Notes: generated by a model from the sequence alone, not told the origin. DNA of 12,074 nucleotides from Candidatus Omnitrophota bacterium (GCA_030691585.1 JAUYEC010000003.1:1-12074), one strand, 5' to 3'; shown: positions 1 through 8,568, counted from the stretch's first letter. Numbers and translations are program-made.

Positions 1-392
1 TGCCCGCTCCTTGCCCACACGCCCTGCTTAAACCGCGCCTCGTCACCCCGCTAGCAATTTATGCGTATAACAGATATGCGACTGGCGGATTTCGAGCGAA
101 TGTAGCTTTTAGCCAGAGGAGCCTGAGCATTGAGGGAATGCCGGTGGAGCAAGGCCCGAGAGCTTACGTGTAAGCCGCAGCGACAAAACCGGCACGGCGC
201 GAATGTCTGAGCGCCGAGGCAGAGGCCGAGGCGCGAGTTTTCGCGCCGCCGAAATGCGAAGGATCTCTGGCGGCCCGTTCAATTATACGTTTGGGGGCAA
301 AAGCTACCCTGAGCGAGAAAGCCGACAGGCGCATATATGTATAGCCAGCAGAACCGGACCTCAGCCGACGCTAAGCAGTTTAAAAACTACTA
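1..392. other. Protein-free left end of the window
   Basis: From the window edge to the malQ stop codon I see no supportable coding region on either strand. The open frame that starts at 203 on the plus strand is arginine-rich, crosses the RNA helices and runs into the 3' end of malQ, so I treat it as chance. No promoter is recognisable upstream of the candidate RNA, although little sequence is visible there. No hairpin followed by a T-run is seen on either strand, so neither malQ nor the RNA has an obvious intrinsic terminator. A short inverted repeat AGTTT/AAACT (377-388) lies just past malQ but lacks a T tract. Confidence 0.6.
24..378 (+). ncRNA. Candidate large structured RNA, family not recognised
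   Basis: No convincing protein gene occupies this stretch, but hand folding of the plus strand gives one nested structure. A rod pairs 66-110 with 299-343: 35 Watson-Crick pairs, one bulged A (70), a small internal loop at 101/308-309, and eight G-A oppositions (73/337, 81/329, 85/325, 89/321, 94/316, 95/315, 98/312, 99/311). Inside it are helices 112-119/264-271, 122-135/249-262 (with two tandem G-A pairs), 139-145/188-194, 162-166/171-175, 195-203/208-216 (tandem G-A), 230-236/241-247 and 273-276/295-298. A possible closing helix is 24-30/372-378. G-A mismatches stabilise RNA, while the opposite strand would carry C-U mismatches, so I infer plus-strand transcription. The core is 66-343; the outer ends are uncertain. 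It runs tail to tail with malQ. I do not recognise RNase P, tmRNA, SRP RNA, 6S RNA or a known riboswitch. An OMEGA/HEARO-type guide RNA or a mobile-element RNA is possible but untested. Confidence 0.72.
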
Positions 393-2216
393 CTAAATCC
401 GCCCCGCAGCCTTGTTCATCTTGCGAATGTCTTTGGTTACTTTGTGCTTTAAGAGGTCCTCCAGCGCAAGAGGTATCGCCAGCGACCAGTTCTGCGCTCC
501 GACTGTGCCGGGAGTATTGATACGCCAGCGATAAGGATCGCCTTTTAAAATATCTCCGAGATACAATAAGTCGACCATGGTATTAATACAGAATATCGCG
601 GCTGACCCCAGGCTCACCTTTAATGCCGCGTGCACGTTTTTTACGTCATAGAGTTCCTGCATATGCCCTCTTAAGCGCAGAAGCTTCCAGAGTTTCTCTT
701 TTTCCATATATGTATTTTCATACATATCGATAAAATCCATGACCTCTTCTTTCTTCTTCCCCAGCGCCTTGATCAGTAATCCCGTATCCTTGATCGCCGG
801 TCGCCAACGCAGCCTGCCGTGACGGCTCATCCCCGGCTCAAAAAGCAAATGCCGGACATGCGCGAAATCTATAGCGCGCTCTGAGCATTTTCTTACAAAC
901 AGCTCTTCATCCACGGTGCCGGCTTCATTCTCCCACCAAGCCGGGTAATTGGTGGTATCGTGCGTAGAAAGTGTGGCCACAGAAAGCTGGCGGAATTCAG
1001 CCGGCAGAAGAAAATTATGCCTCGTGCCCCAATCCTTGACCCAGCGCTGGACGTCATTACCGGGAATGCCGAGCTCGGCAAGCGTTTTAGGGCAAGCCGG
1101 CGGAATGATTCCTAAATCTTCGGCGCATAAGAGCATATCCGTGTTTTGTAGTATTAATGCAAGGATATTCCTGCCGTGCTGCTCCCAGATACCCTGATCA
1201 GCCGGATCAAAAAAACCGTGCAGGCCCTGGTTTTCCGGCGGATCATTATAAGGGATGCTCCAGATACGAAATACTCCCACCGCGTGGTCTATCCGGACCA
1301 GGTCGTAGAAATTCTGCGCGTATTTAAGCCGTTCCTTTAAATAAAGGTAACCGTCTGCGGCAATATTTTCCCAATTATAAGTCGGCATGCCCCAACGTTG
1401 GCCCTTGGCGCAATACATATCGGGCGGAGCACCCGCCGCGCATTCAAGTTTGAAAAATTCCGGGTGCGCCCAGACGTCGGCGGAGTCGCGCGAGACCAGG
1501 ATCGGCAGGTCCCCTTTTAAAAAGACCTCTTTTTCTCCGGCATAAGCCTTTGCCTGACGGAATTGCTTATAGAGCTGCCATTGCAGCCACATTGCAAAAA
1601 GGATCTGGCTCTGATGCTGCAGCTTAAAATCTTCAAGTGCGGCCGGATCGCGCCGCCGGTAATTCTCAACCCATTCATACCAGGGCAGGCCCTTAAAAAA
1701 ATCTTTCAGCGCCTTATAAAGCGCGAAATCCGCTAACCAGTAATTATTTCTCTCCTGAAACTGCGAGAATTCCCAGGAATCCGTATTCAAAGCGTCATAG
1801 ATATCCCGCGCCAGGCGCAATTTGTCAGATTTCACGGCATAATCCAGGTGCATTCCGCCGCAGGGAAAAGTTTTTCTTAGTTTTTCTATATCGGAAATAA
1901 TCGCCAAGTTCCCGGTTGGAGTTATCTCATCCAGGCAGATATAGACTGGTTCCAGGGCAAAAGAACTGACAGAATCATACGGGCAGGATACCGGGCCGCA
2001 CTCATTCATCGGCAGCAGCTGGAGAATGGAGTTACCGCTGGCCCTGGCCCAGTCAATCAATAATTTAAGGTCGGAGAAATCGCCGATGCCGGCACTTTTT
2101 TTGGAATATACGCCAAAAAGCGGGGCCAGCACTCCGGCCCTTTTTTGCGTGCCGATTTTATGCCACTGTGGGCCTGTGGCGCTGTCATACAGGTATTGCG
2201 ATAAAAGAGGATTCAT
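393..2216 (-). CDS. malQ: 4-alpha-glucanotransferase (amylomaltase), GH77
   Basis: This enzyme transfers alpha-1,4-glucan segments between maltodextrins, in cytoplasmic maltose/glycogen metabolism. Visible GH77 features include an N-terminal GIGDFSDL stretch (43-50), PYDSVSSFALEP (79-90), GDLPILVSRDSADVWA (235-250) and GAPPD...GQRWGMPTYNW (262-282). The catalytic set is complete: nucleophile Asp310 in VRIDHAVG, acid/base Glu366 in AEDLG and the third carboxylate Asp420 in STHDTT. INTPGT...NW near the end (566-576) is also family-like. At 607 residues it is longer than the roughly 500 of many bacterial MalQ proteins. The ATG overlaps the prepilin peptidase stop as ATGA and has no clear Shine-Dalgarno sequence, which suggests translational coupling. 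No other glycogen or maltose gene is in the window, so its partners are unknown. The activity is well supported; the natural substrate is not. Confidence 0.93.
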   Translation of the reverse strand: MNPLLSQYLYDSATGPQWHKIGTQKRAGVLAPLFGVYSKKSAGIGDFSDLKLLIDWARASGNSILQLLPMNECGPVSCPYDSVSSFALEPVYICLDEITPTGNLAIISDIEKLRKTFPCGGMHLDYAVKSDKLRLARDIYDALNTDSWEFSQFQERNNYWLADFALYKALKDFFKGLPWYEWVENYRRRDPAALEDFKLQHQSQILFAMWLQWQLYKQFRQAKAYAGEKEVFLKGDLPILVSRDSADVWAHPEFFKLECAAGAPPDMYCAKGQRWGMPTYNWENIAADGYLYLKERLKYAQNFYDLVRIDHAVGVFRIWSIPYNDPPENQGLHGFFDPADQGIWEQHGRNILALILQNTDMLLCAEDLGIIPPACPKTLAELGIPGNDVQRWVKDWGTRHNFLLPAEFRQLSVATLSTHDTTNYPAWWENEAGTVDEELFVRKCSERAIDFAHVRHLLFEPGMSRHGRLRWRPAIKDTGLLIKALGKKKEEVMDFIDMYENTYMEKEKLWKLLRLRGHMQELYDVKNVHAALKVSLGSAAIFCINTMVDLLYLGDILKGDPYRWRINTPGTVGAQNWSLAIPLALEDLLKHKVTKDIRKMNKAAGRI

Positions 2217-3022
2217 CGCAATATAAACAGACGGATTATTTTATCCGACCAGAAAAGTGCCAACACTGCGGCTATAGAAAGGAACGGGCCATATGGAATG
2301 GTGTGGTCTTTTTTTACGATCAGGCTGAATAAACCGAAAGCCACCCCCAAAAAGGGAGCAATGAAAAATGCCACTAAAACTCTCTGCCAGCCAAGAAATG
2401 CCCCGATCATCGCAAGCAACTTGATGTCACCTCCACCCATGGATTCAGTCTCACCTTGGATGGGGGGCCGCTTCAAGATCTTGAAATACACGGCGTCAAA
2501 AAGAAAACCCGTAAGCCAGATGATGCCGCCGCCAACGATTATGCCAAGAAAAGAATTACCCATCGGGCGCGCGTTAAATGACAACGGATCCAATGAAAAA
2601 CCCCTGACCGAACAAAGAATAAAACCGAGGATCATGCCCCCGATAGAGACTTCATCGGGGATAATGCGGTGTTTTATGTCCACGAAAGTGGCGATGATCA
2701 ATCCCGAAATAAGCGCTATATAGACAAAAAGGTTATAACTGACGCCGTACCGGTCGAAAAGCACGACAAACATAAGCGCGGTCATTAGCTCTACCAGCGG
2801 ATAACGCAGGGATATCCTCTGCTTACAGAAACGGCACTTGCCCCCAAGCATGATGAAACTTAAAAACGGGATGTTGTCGCACGGCGGGATCCTTTTCTTG
2901 CAATGCGGGCAATGCGAACGCGGCCAGACCACTGACTCGTTGTTGGGCATCCTGTGGATGCAGACGTTCAGAAAACTTCCGACGATGGAACCAAAGATAA
3001 ACGCCACTATTCTCGGCATCAT
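2213..3022 (-). CDS. pilD: Type IV prepilin leader peptidase / N-methyltransferase (A24 family)
   Basis: This inner-membrane aspartic protease cuts the leader of type IV pilins and type II secretion pseudopilins and methylates the new N-terminus. The N-terminal cytoplasmic domain has two CxxC pairs (Cys38, Cys41, Cys63, Cys66) around DNIPFLSF. The catalytic aspartates are Asp115 in TFVDIKHRIIPDE and Asp199 in MGGGDIKLL. Several hydrophobic membrane segments and the late IPYGPFLS motif fit the family. I chose the ATG at 3022 (269 aa) because GAAGGAG lies 11 bases upstream and the tandem ATGs give MMPRIVAFIFGSIVGSFLNV, the usual family start. An upstream ATG at 3058 (281 aa) falls inside a repeat palindrome and is unlikely. 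No pilin or secretion gene is adjacent, so pilus, secretion and competence roles cannot be separated. The symbol could equally be gspO or comC. Confidence 0.92.
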   Translation of the reverse strand: MMPRIVAFIFGSIVGSFLNVCIHRMPNNESVVWPRSHCPHCKKRIPPCDNIPFLSFIMLGGKCRFCKQRISLRYPLVELMTALMFVVLFDRYGVSYNLFVYIALISGLIIATFVDIKHRIIPDEVSIGGMILGFILCSVRGFSLDPLSFNARPMGNSFLGIIVGGGIIWLTGFLFDAVYFKILKRPPIQGETESMGGGDIKLLAMIGAFLGWQRVLVAFFIAPFLGVAFGLFSLIVKKDHTIPYGPFLSIAAVLALFWSDKIIRLFILR

Positions 3023-3033
3023 AATTCTTTCCA

Positions 3034-3040
3034 CTCCTTC
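3034..3040 (-). promoter_or_regulatory. Ribosome binding site deciding the prepilin peptidase start
   Basis: On the minus strand GAAGGAG precedes the ATG at 3022 by 11 bases and a second ATG at 3019 by 14 bases. It lies downstream of the in-frame ATG at 3058, which argues against that longer start. Confidence 0.6.
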
Positions 3041-3045
3041 CTGCT

Positions 3046-3074
3046 GTAGGGACAGCATATTATGCTGTCCCTAC
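3046..3074. repeat. GTAGGG-headed palindrome, copy A
   Basis: This is a perfect 14-base inverted repeat around one central T: GTAGGGACAGCATA at 3046-3059 and its complement at 3061-3074. It has the same 14+1+14 layout and the same GTAGGG/CCCTAC ends as the copy at 8595-8623, but a different stem interior. It lies in the gap between aroE and the prepilin peptidase gene. No T-run follows on either strand, so an intrinsic terminator is unlikely. It looks like a REP-type extragenic palindrome. Confidence 0.85.
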
Positions 3075-3093
3075 CTACCTGCCGGCAGGCAGG
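3074..3093. repeat. CCTGCCGGCAGG-type palindrome
   Basis: This 20-base palindrome has one mismatched position (3077/3090) and a perfect 12-base core, CCTGCCGGCAGG, at 3078-3089. It directly abuts palindrome copy A and shares its last C. From memory, similar CTGCCGGCAGGCAGG strings recur between genes in Omnitrophota and CPR genomes; this window shows only one copy. Confidence 0.7.
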
Positions 3094-3115
3094 CAAAACC
3101 CCTCGGATGTTCACC

Positions 3116-3140
3116 GTAGGGGCAGGAAACCCGCCCCTAC
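3116..3140. repeat. GTAGGG-headed palindrome, copy B, overlapping the aroE stop
   Basis: This inverted repeat has 11-base arms (3116-3126 and 3130-3140) with one mismatch (3124/3132) and a 3-base centre. Its arms share GTAGGGGC with copy C. The right arm contains the aroE TAG stop (3137-3139), so the element overlaps the gene end and is not purely intergenic. Confidence 0.8.
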
Positions 3141-4053
3141 ATTATTTCTTTACGCATCGCCTCCAGCGCTTTTTGCCTGTCTTTTTCCGGTAAACCGGGA
3201 AACCAAAAATTAAAAGCGGCAAATCCCTGATACAGAAGCATACCCTTACCGCTTACGGCATTGCATCCGGTACCCTTGGCGTCTTGGAGTAATTGTGTTT
3301 CTCTATTATAAACCACATCGTAAACATATAAATCTTTACGAAGCAGCTGTTTGTCTATTACCGAACCGTCGCCTTCTTTCATTCCGACGGGCGTAGCATT
3401 AACTAATAAATCAAGTTCGTTAATCTTGACGGCAACCGCTTCCGCAGAAGTGAGAAATTCTATCTTATCTTTTTTATCTTCAAATATAGACGAGGAAAAT
3501 TGCTTTTTTGCCGAAGCAGCCGCTTCTTGATTAGTTTCATAAATATATATTTTCTTAATTCCGATGCCATCCTGCAGGAGGCCTGCGATTACCGCCCTGC
3601 CTGCTCCGCCGCAGCCAAATACCAAGACGGTTTCGCCTTCGGACTTAAATCCGAGATCCATTATTAATGAATCTGTAAAGCCTTTTACGTCTGTGTTGGC
3701 ATAAACTAATTTCTGCCCATCTCTTTTTACAGTGTTTACGGCTCCGGTCATCATGGCGCTAAAATCCGGGCTTTGGCCAATGATTTTATCTTTGACGAGT
3801 AAGAATGCTGGCACTTTATGCGGAATAGTCACATTGAATCCTGTAATATCCCCGGAATTAAATTCTTCGCCTTGGGTGTCCGCTACCTTGATAAACCCAA
3901 ACAAAAAGCCCTCTAATTTAGAGGGCTCTATTTCAAATAACCTGTATTCGGCGTTGATCCCTAACGCCGCAAACGCGGCATTATGCATCAAGGCCGAGAG
4001 GCTGTGTTTAACCGGGTAACCGATAAGGCCGTAGATTTTTTGGGATATGGCCA

Positions 4054-4054
<1 letters not shown>
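3137..4054 (-). CDS. aroE: Shikimate 5-dehydrogenase
   Basis: AroE reduces 3-dehydroshikimate to shikimate in aromatic amino acid synthesis in the cytoplasm. Residues counted from the chosen ATG show the substrate site IGYPVKHSLS (11-20), NVTIPHK with catalytic Lys80, Asn107 in GAVNTV, Asp122 in ANTDVKGF, the Rossmann loop GCGGAGRA (147-154), NATPVGM (219-225) and Gln276 in LLYQG. At 305 aa it is slightly longer than usual, with about ten extra residues before NVTIPHK. The usual NRT-type phosphate-binding motif is replaced by ETN, with Glu173 after the second beta strand, which hints at NAD use. I chose the ATG at 4054, which overlaps the leuA stop as TGATG; a TTG one codon earlier is possible. 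No Shine-Dalgarno sequence is seen, so translation is probably coupled to leuA. The stop codon comes from a repeat palindrome. Confidence 0.93.
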
Positions 4055-5556
<1,502 letters not shown>

Positions 5557-5594
5557 CGCTAATATATTCCTTTAATGTTAAGCGCTCAATACGT

Positions 5595-7565
5595 TCATTG
5601 TAAGCCCTCAATTTCAATATAAGAAGACGATTCTATTGTTTCTGCATCAGACATTCTGCTGGTAACGGACAATTTTGAGATATTGCTCAATACATCCAGG
5701 ATATCGTCTATTTTTTGTTTGGAAAGACCTTTTGGCGCGCCGATATTGGTGTTGTCAAACTTATTATAAATTTTTAAAGACTTAATGCTGTTTATCAACC
5801 TTTTAAGATCAAAAAACATCATATTGTAGTAATCCGGATCAAGTTTATTTTGAACTGTTTTAAAATCAAAATTAGAAGCAATTGAATCGTCGGCCTTGCT
5901 ATAGACATCAATGATCTGCTTTGTCATCCGAATCGAGAATGAAAAAATAAGATACTTGTCCAAAATTACGTAATTGGGTTTAAATTCTGCGACTGGAAAA
6001 TTTGAGAGCGCCAGATAAGAAATATTCACGCCTTTGTAAATATCAGTTTTAAACGTTATTGGCTCCTCTTGTGTGGTTGCTGGCTGCGCGGCCGGATTGT
6101 AGCCCTGGCTCTGAGCGGGTGGCATACTGGCCTGTGCCTGCATTAGCATTTGCTTATCTTGCTCCTTTTTTATATCACTGATTTTTTTTACTAAATTCAC
6201 AGTTGCCTTTTGCAGGAGATCCTGCAACTTCGCACGGTCCTTTACCTCATAAAATCCATAGATTTGAGGAAACACCATGGGCATAGACGGCGGCGCCTGG
6301 ACCGCAGACTGAGCCTCAGGAACAACCGCTGCTGGCTGCGGAACCGCTAAATTAATTTCATTTATATCCGCAAATACAAAACCAGAATTGTCTTCCAATA
6401 AAGGGAGAATATCTTTTTCTATGCTTACCTCTAAAAAAACATCAACCTGCTTAAGCCCTTCTCCCAGGCTAAACGACCTCATCTGCTGGGGACCGGCCTG
6501 CAACTCGTCTTTTATCGCCTCTTGCATGGACAATAATATTTTTTTTAAAAAATTCCAGTAATTAAGGGCATTTAGCCTGCCGGCATAACAAACAAAGATG
6601 TCTTTTGGTATCAAATTAAAAACACCTTTATCTAGGAAGCGGTCAGAAATCATCGTATCCAAAAAACCGATTTCGTCCTTACTCCGGTCAAATGTGGCAT
6701 AACCCTTAAACATAATGCCGTCTTTTAAATCGCTGTAGTCCAGATAAAAAATGCTCTCTTTAAATACGTTGGCCATATTCAATATGGGGCGCATCGTCTT
6801 CAAATATATCGCTGATCCCTTAGCTGTCCTGGGGTCGGGATCCTGGGACTCAAAGAGAAGCAGCATTTGCTTGGCGTAATTGACACAATTCTGATAACCC
6901 CAGAGCAGTGTTTCCTTTTTTAGCCTGCTCTTTATTTTCTGGAAATCCGCGAAATTATACAAACTATCAACGCTTTTTTTCTTAAATAAACCTATACTTT
7001 CTTCGATAACGGCTAGATTATTGCTGATCAATAGCACATCCGAAACTATTGCCGCATTGAAAGACAAATCCTCCTGTGGAAATTTAAAATTCGTTATTTG
7101 TATGCCTTCGTATTCCCTGACACTAAAATCTTCCCTGGCTATTTGGGACAGATAAAACTCGGCGATCTTTTTTTTAATTTGGGGGTATTTTTTCATATCC
7201 AGGCGCGACAGAAAGAGAAAATCCGCTATCTGCCCGGGCTTGCCTAAAGAAAATGTCGCCAAGGCAGTATCCTGGGTCACTAGGTCGGTTAAATTAGGAC
7301 TTATGCCCTGTATTTTTTGTAACTTGGGGGCAAGGTATTCTTTGTATAGGCTTAGTCCGGAGATCTTAAGAAAAAGCGGGCTGGAATGAAATTCCTTGAT
7401 CGTATTATCCAGATCATAAGAATAAATATAATAGATCAACTCGTTATTAGGAGTAATGTGTTCTAAAGAAGCTACTTTTACCAACCGCGACTTCTGATAG
7501 ACATAGATTGAAATGGATGCCGCAACCGCCAATAATAAAATTGCGGCCCATAATTTTCTTGTCAT
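5595..7565 (-). CDS. Membrane-anchored protein of unknown function (possibly DUF3352-like)
   Basis: I do not recognise a definite family. The 656-aa protein starts with basic residues and one hydrophobic segment (about 5-23), read as an uncleaved anchor or signal peptide with the rest outside the cytoplasm. PNNELIYYIYSYDLDNTIKEF (39-59) and later ISNNLAVIEESIGLF blocks recall DUF3352-type proteins; that match is from memory. A block at 152-211 (YEGIQI...LLISNN...NFADFQKI) seems repeated at 510-571 (YKGVNI...LIFSFS...NFDFKTV). Two Pro/Ala/Gln-rich stretches (about 408-434 and 470-500) look like flexible linkers around a short helical domain. No catalytic motif is seen. The ATG has GGAG five bases upstream and lies 10 bases after the ilvC stop, so it is co-transcribed with the amino acid genes. 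The coding sequence looks AT-richer than its ilv neighbours. Its role in the operon is unknown. Confidence 0.8.
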   Translation of the reverse strand: MTRKLWAAILLLAVAASISIYVYQKSRLVKVASLEHITPNNELIYYIYSYDLDNTIKEFHSSPLFLKISGLSLYKEYLAPKLQKIQGISPNLTDLVTQDTALATFSLGKPGQIADFLFLSRLDMKKYPQIKKKIAEFYLSQIAREDFSVREYEGIQITNFKFPQEDLSFNAAIVSDVLLISNNLAVIEESIGLFKKKSVDSLYNFADFQKIKSRLKKETLLWGYQNCVNYAKQMLLLFESQDPDPRTAKGSAIYLKTMRPILNMANVFKESIFYLDYSDLKDGIMFKGYATFDRSKDEIGFLDTMISDRFLDKGVFNLIPKDIFVCYAGRLNALNYWNFLKKILLSMQEAIKDELQAGPQQMRSFSLGEGLKQVDVFLEVSIEKDILPLLEDNSGFVFADINEINLAVPQPAAVVPEAQSAVQAPPSMPMVFPQIYGFYEVKDRAKLQDLLQKATVNLVKKISDIKKEQDKQMLMQAQASMPPAQSQGYNPAAQPATTQEEPITFKTDIYKGVNISYLALSNFPVAEFKPNYVILDKYLIFSFSIRMTKQIIDVYSKADDSIASNFDFKTVQNKLDPDYYNMMFFDLKRLINSIKSLKIYNKFDNTNIGAPKGLSKQKIDDILDVLSNISKLSVTSRMSDAETIESSSYIEIEGLQ

Positions 7566-7575
7566 TTAGTCTCCG

Positions 7576-8568
7576 TTATTTCTTCATCCATGGCATCATT
7601 TCGCGCAGTTTCTTGCCCACTTCCTCGATCTTATGCGTGTCACCCGCCTGCATCAACCTGTCAAAATTAACGCGGCCGGTTTCATTTTCCTTTATCCATT
7701 CGCGGGCAAACTTTCCGGTTTTAATGCTCTTCAGGATCTTCTGCATCGTCTTGCGTGTTTTTTCAGTAATGATCATAGGCCCGCGGGTCAAGTCACCGTA
7801 ACAAGCGGTATTGGAAACGCGGCGGCGCATCCCGGAAATCCCTGTTTCCTGGATCAGGTCAGTGATCAATTTTAACTCATGCAAGACTTCAAAATAAGCG
7901 ATCTCCGGCTGGTATCCGGCATCCACCAGCGTATCAAACCCGGCTTTGATCATCTCGGTCACTCCGCCGCAAAGCACTGCCTGCTCGCCGAAGAGATCGG
8001 TCTCGGTCTCCTCGTCGAATGTAGTTTCAATCACTCCGGCGCGAGTGGCTCTTAAACCTTTAGCGTAAGCCAGGGCGATCTTTAGAGCATCTCCCGTGGC
8101 ATCCTGATAGATAGCAACCAGAGACGGAACACCCTTACCCTCTTCATACATCCTGCGCACCAAAGCACCCGGCCCTTTAGGAGCAACCATGAACACGTCC
8201 ACATTCTTCGGCGGTTTGATCTGCTTAAAACGGATGTTAAACCCATGAGAAAAACAAAGTGCTTTACCTTTTTTAAGATTTGGTTTAATGCTTTCCTTAT
8301 ATACTTTGGCCTGGACGTGGTCCTGGGTCAATATCTGGATGATATCGCCTGCCTTGGCCGCCTCTTCGGCAGAAACAGGAACAAATCCGTCCTGCTTGGC
8401 CAATTCATAATTGGGTGTACCGGCCATTTCGGAAACCACCACCCGCAATCCCGAATCACGCAGGCAGAGCGCCTGTCCGCGACCCTGGATGCCGTAGCCA
8501 ATGATGGCGATTGTTTTGTCTTTTAAAATCTCCAGGTCCGCGTCCTTATCGTAGTAAATCTTAAGCAT
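7576..8568 (-). CDS. ilvC: Ketol-acid reductoisomerase, class I
   Basis: IlvC isomerises and reduces acetolactate and acetohydroxybutyrate to the dihydroxy acids that IlvD dehydrates. The 330-aa length fits the short class I form. The cofactor loop is GYGIQGRGQ (24-32), where GYGSQGHAHA is usual. Active-site residues are present: His108, Lys131, Asp191 and Glu195 in ETDLFGEQ, Glu227 and Glu231, and Ser252 in VSNTACYGD. The second-strand loop reads VVVSEMAGTPNYELA (43-57). It carries Glu47 and lacks the Arg found in NADPH-dependent relatives, so NADH or mixed cofactor use is likely but inferred. LTQD (80-83) also departs from the common LPD. A strong GAAAGGAG (8576-8583) lies seven bases before the ATG, just downstream of a repeat palindrome. 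The unknown membrane protein gene follows after 10 bases. Confidence 0.96.
   Translation of the reverse strand: MLKIYYDKDADLEILKDKTIAIIGYGIQGRGQALCLRDSGLRVVVSEMAGTPNYELAKQDGFVPVSAEEAAKAGDIIQILTQDHVQAKVYKESIKPNLKKGKALCFSHGFNIRFKQIKPPKNVDVFMVAPKGPGALVRRMYEEGKGVPSLVAIYQDATGDALKIALAYAKGLRATRAGVIETTFDEETETDLFGEQAVLCGGVTEMIKAGFDTLVDAGYQPEIAYFEVLHELKLITDLIQETGISGMRRRVSNTACYGDLTRGPMIITEKTRKTMQKILKSIKTGKFAREWIKENETGRVNFDRLMQAGDTHKIEEVGKKLREMMPWMKK

Noticed and set aside
63..79. Local hairpin GCGTAT/ATATGC.
   Set aside because: It is possible, but 74-80 pairs better with 330-336 as part of the long rod, so I treat the hairpin as an alternative fold.
112..194. Resemblance to a cobalamin riboswitch (GGGAATGCCGGTGG) or to RNase P RNA (GAGGGAATGCCGG and ACAAAACCGGC).
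   Set aside because: The other required boxes are missing or in the wrong order, and these bases pair with each other in a simple stem at 139-145/188-194.
203..520. Plus-strand open frame of 105 aa at the left end.
   Set aside because: It is Arg-rich with no family resemblance, runs through the paired arms of the candidate RNA and overlaps the 3' end of malQ.
3023..3058. Longer prepilin peptidase start at 3058 (12 extra residues).
   Set aside because: The ATG lies in the middle of palindrome copy A, upstream of the only good ribosome binding site, and adds residues not typical of the family.
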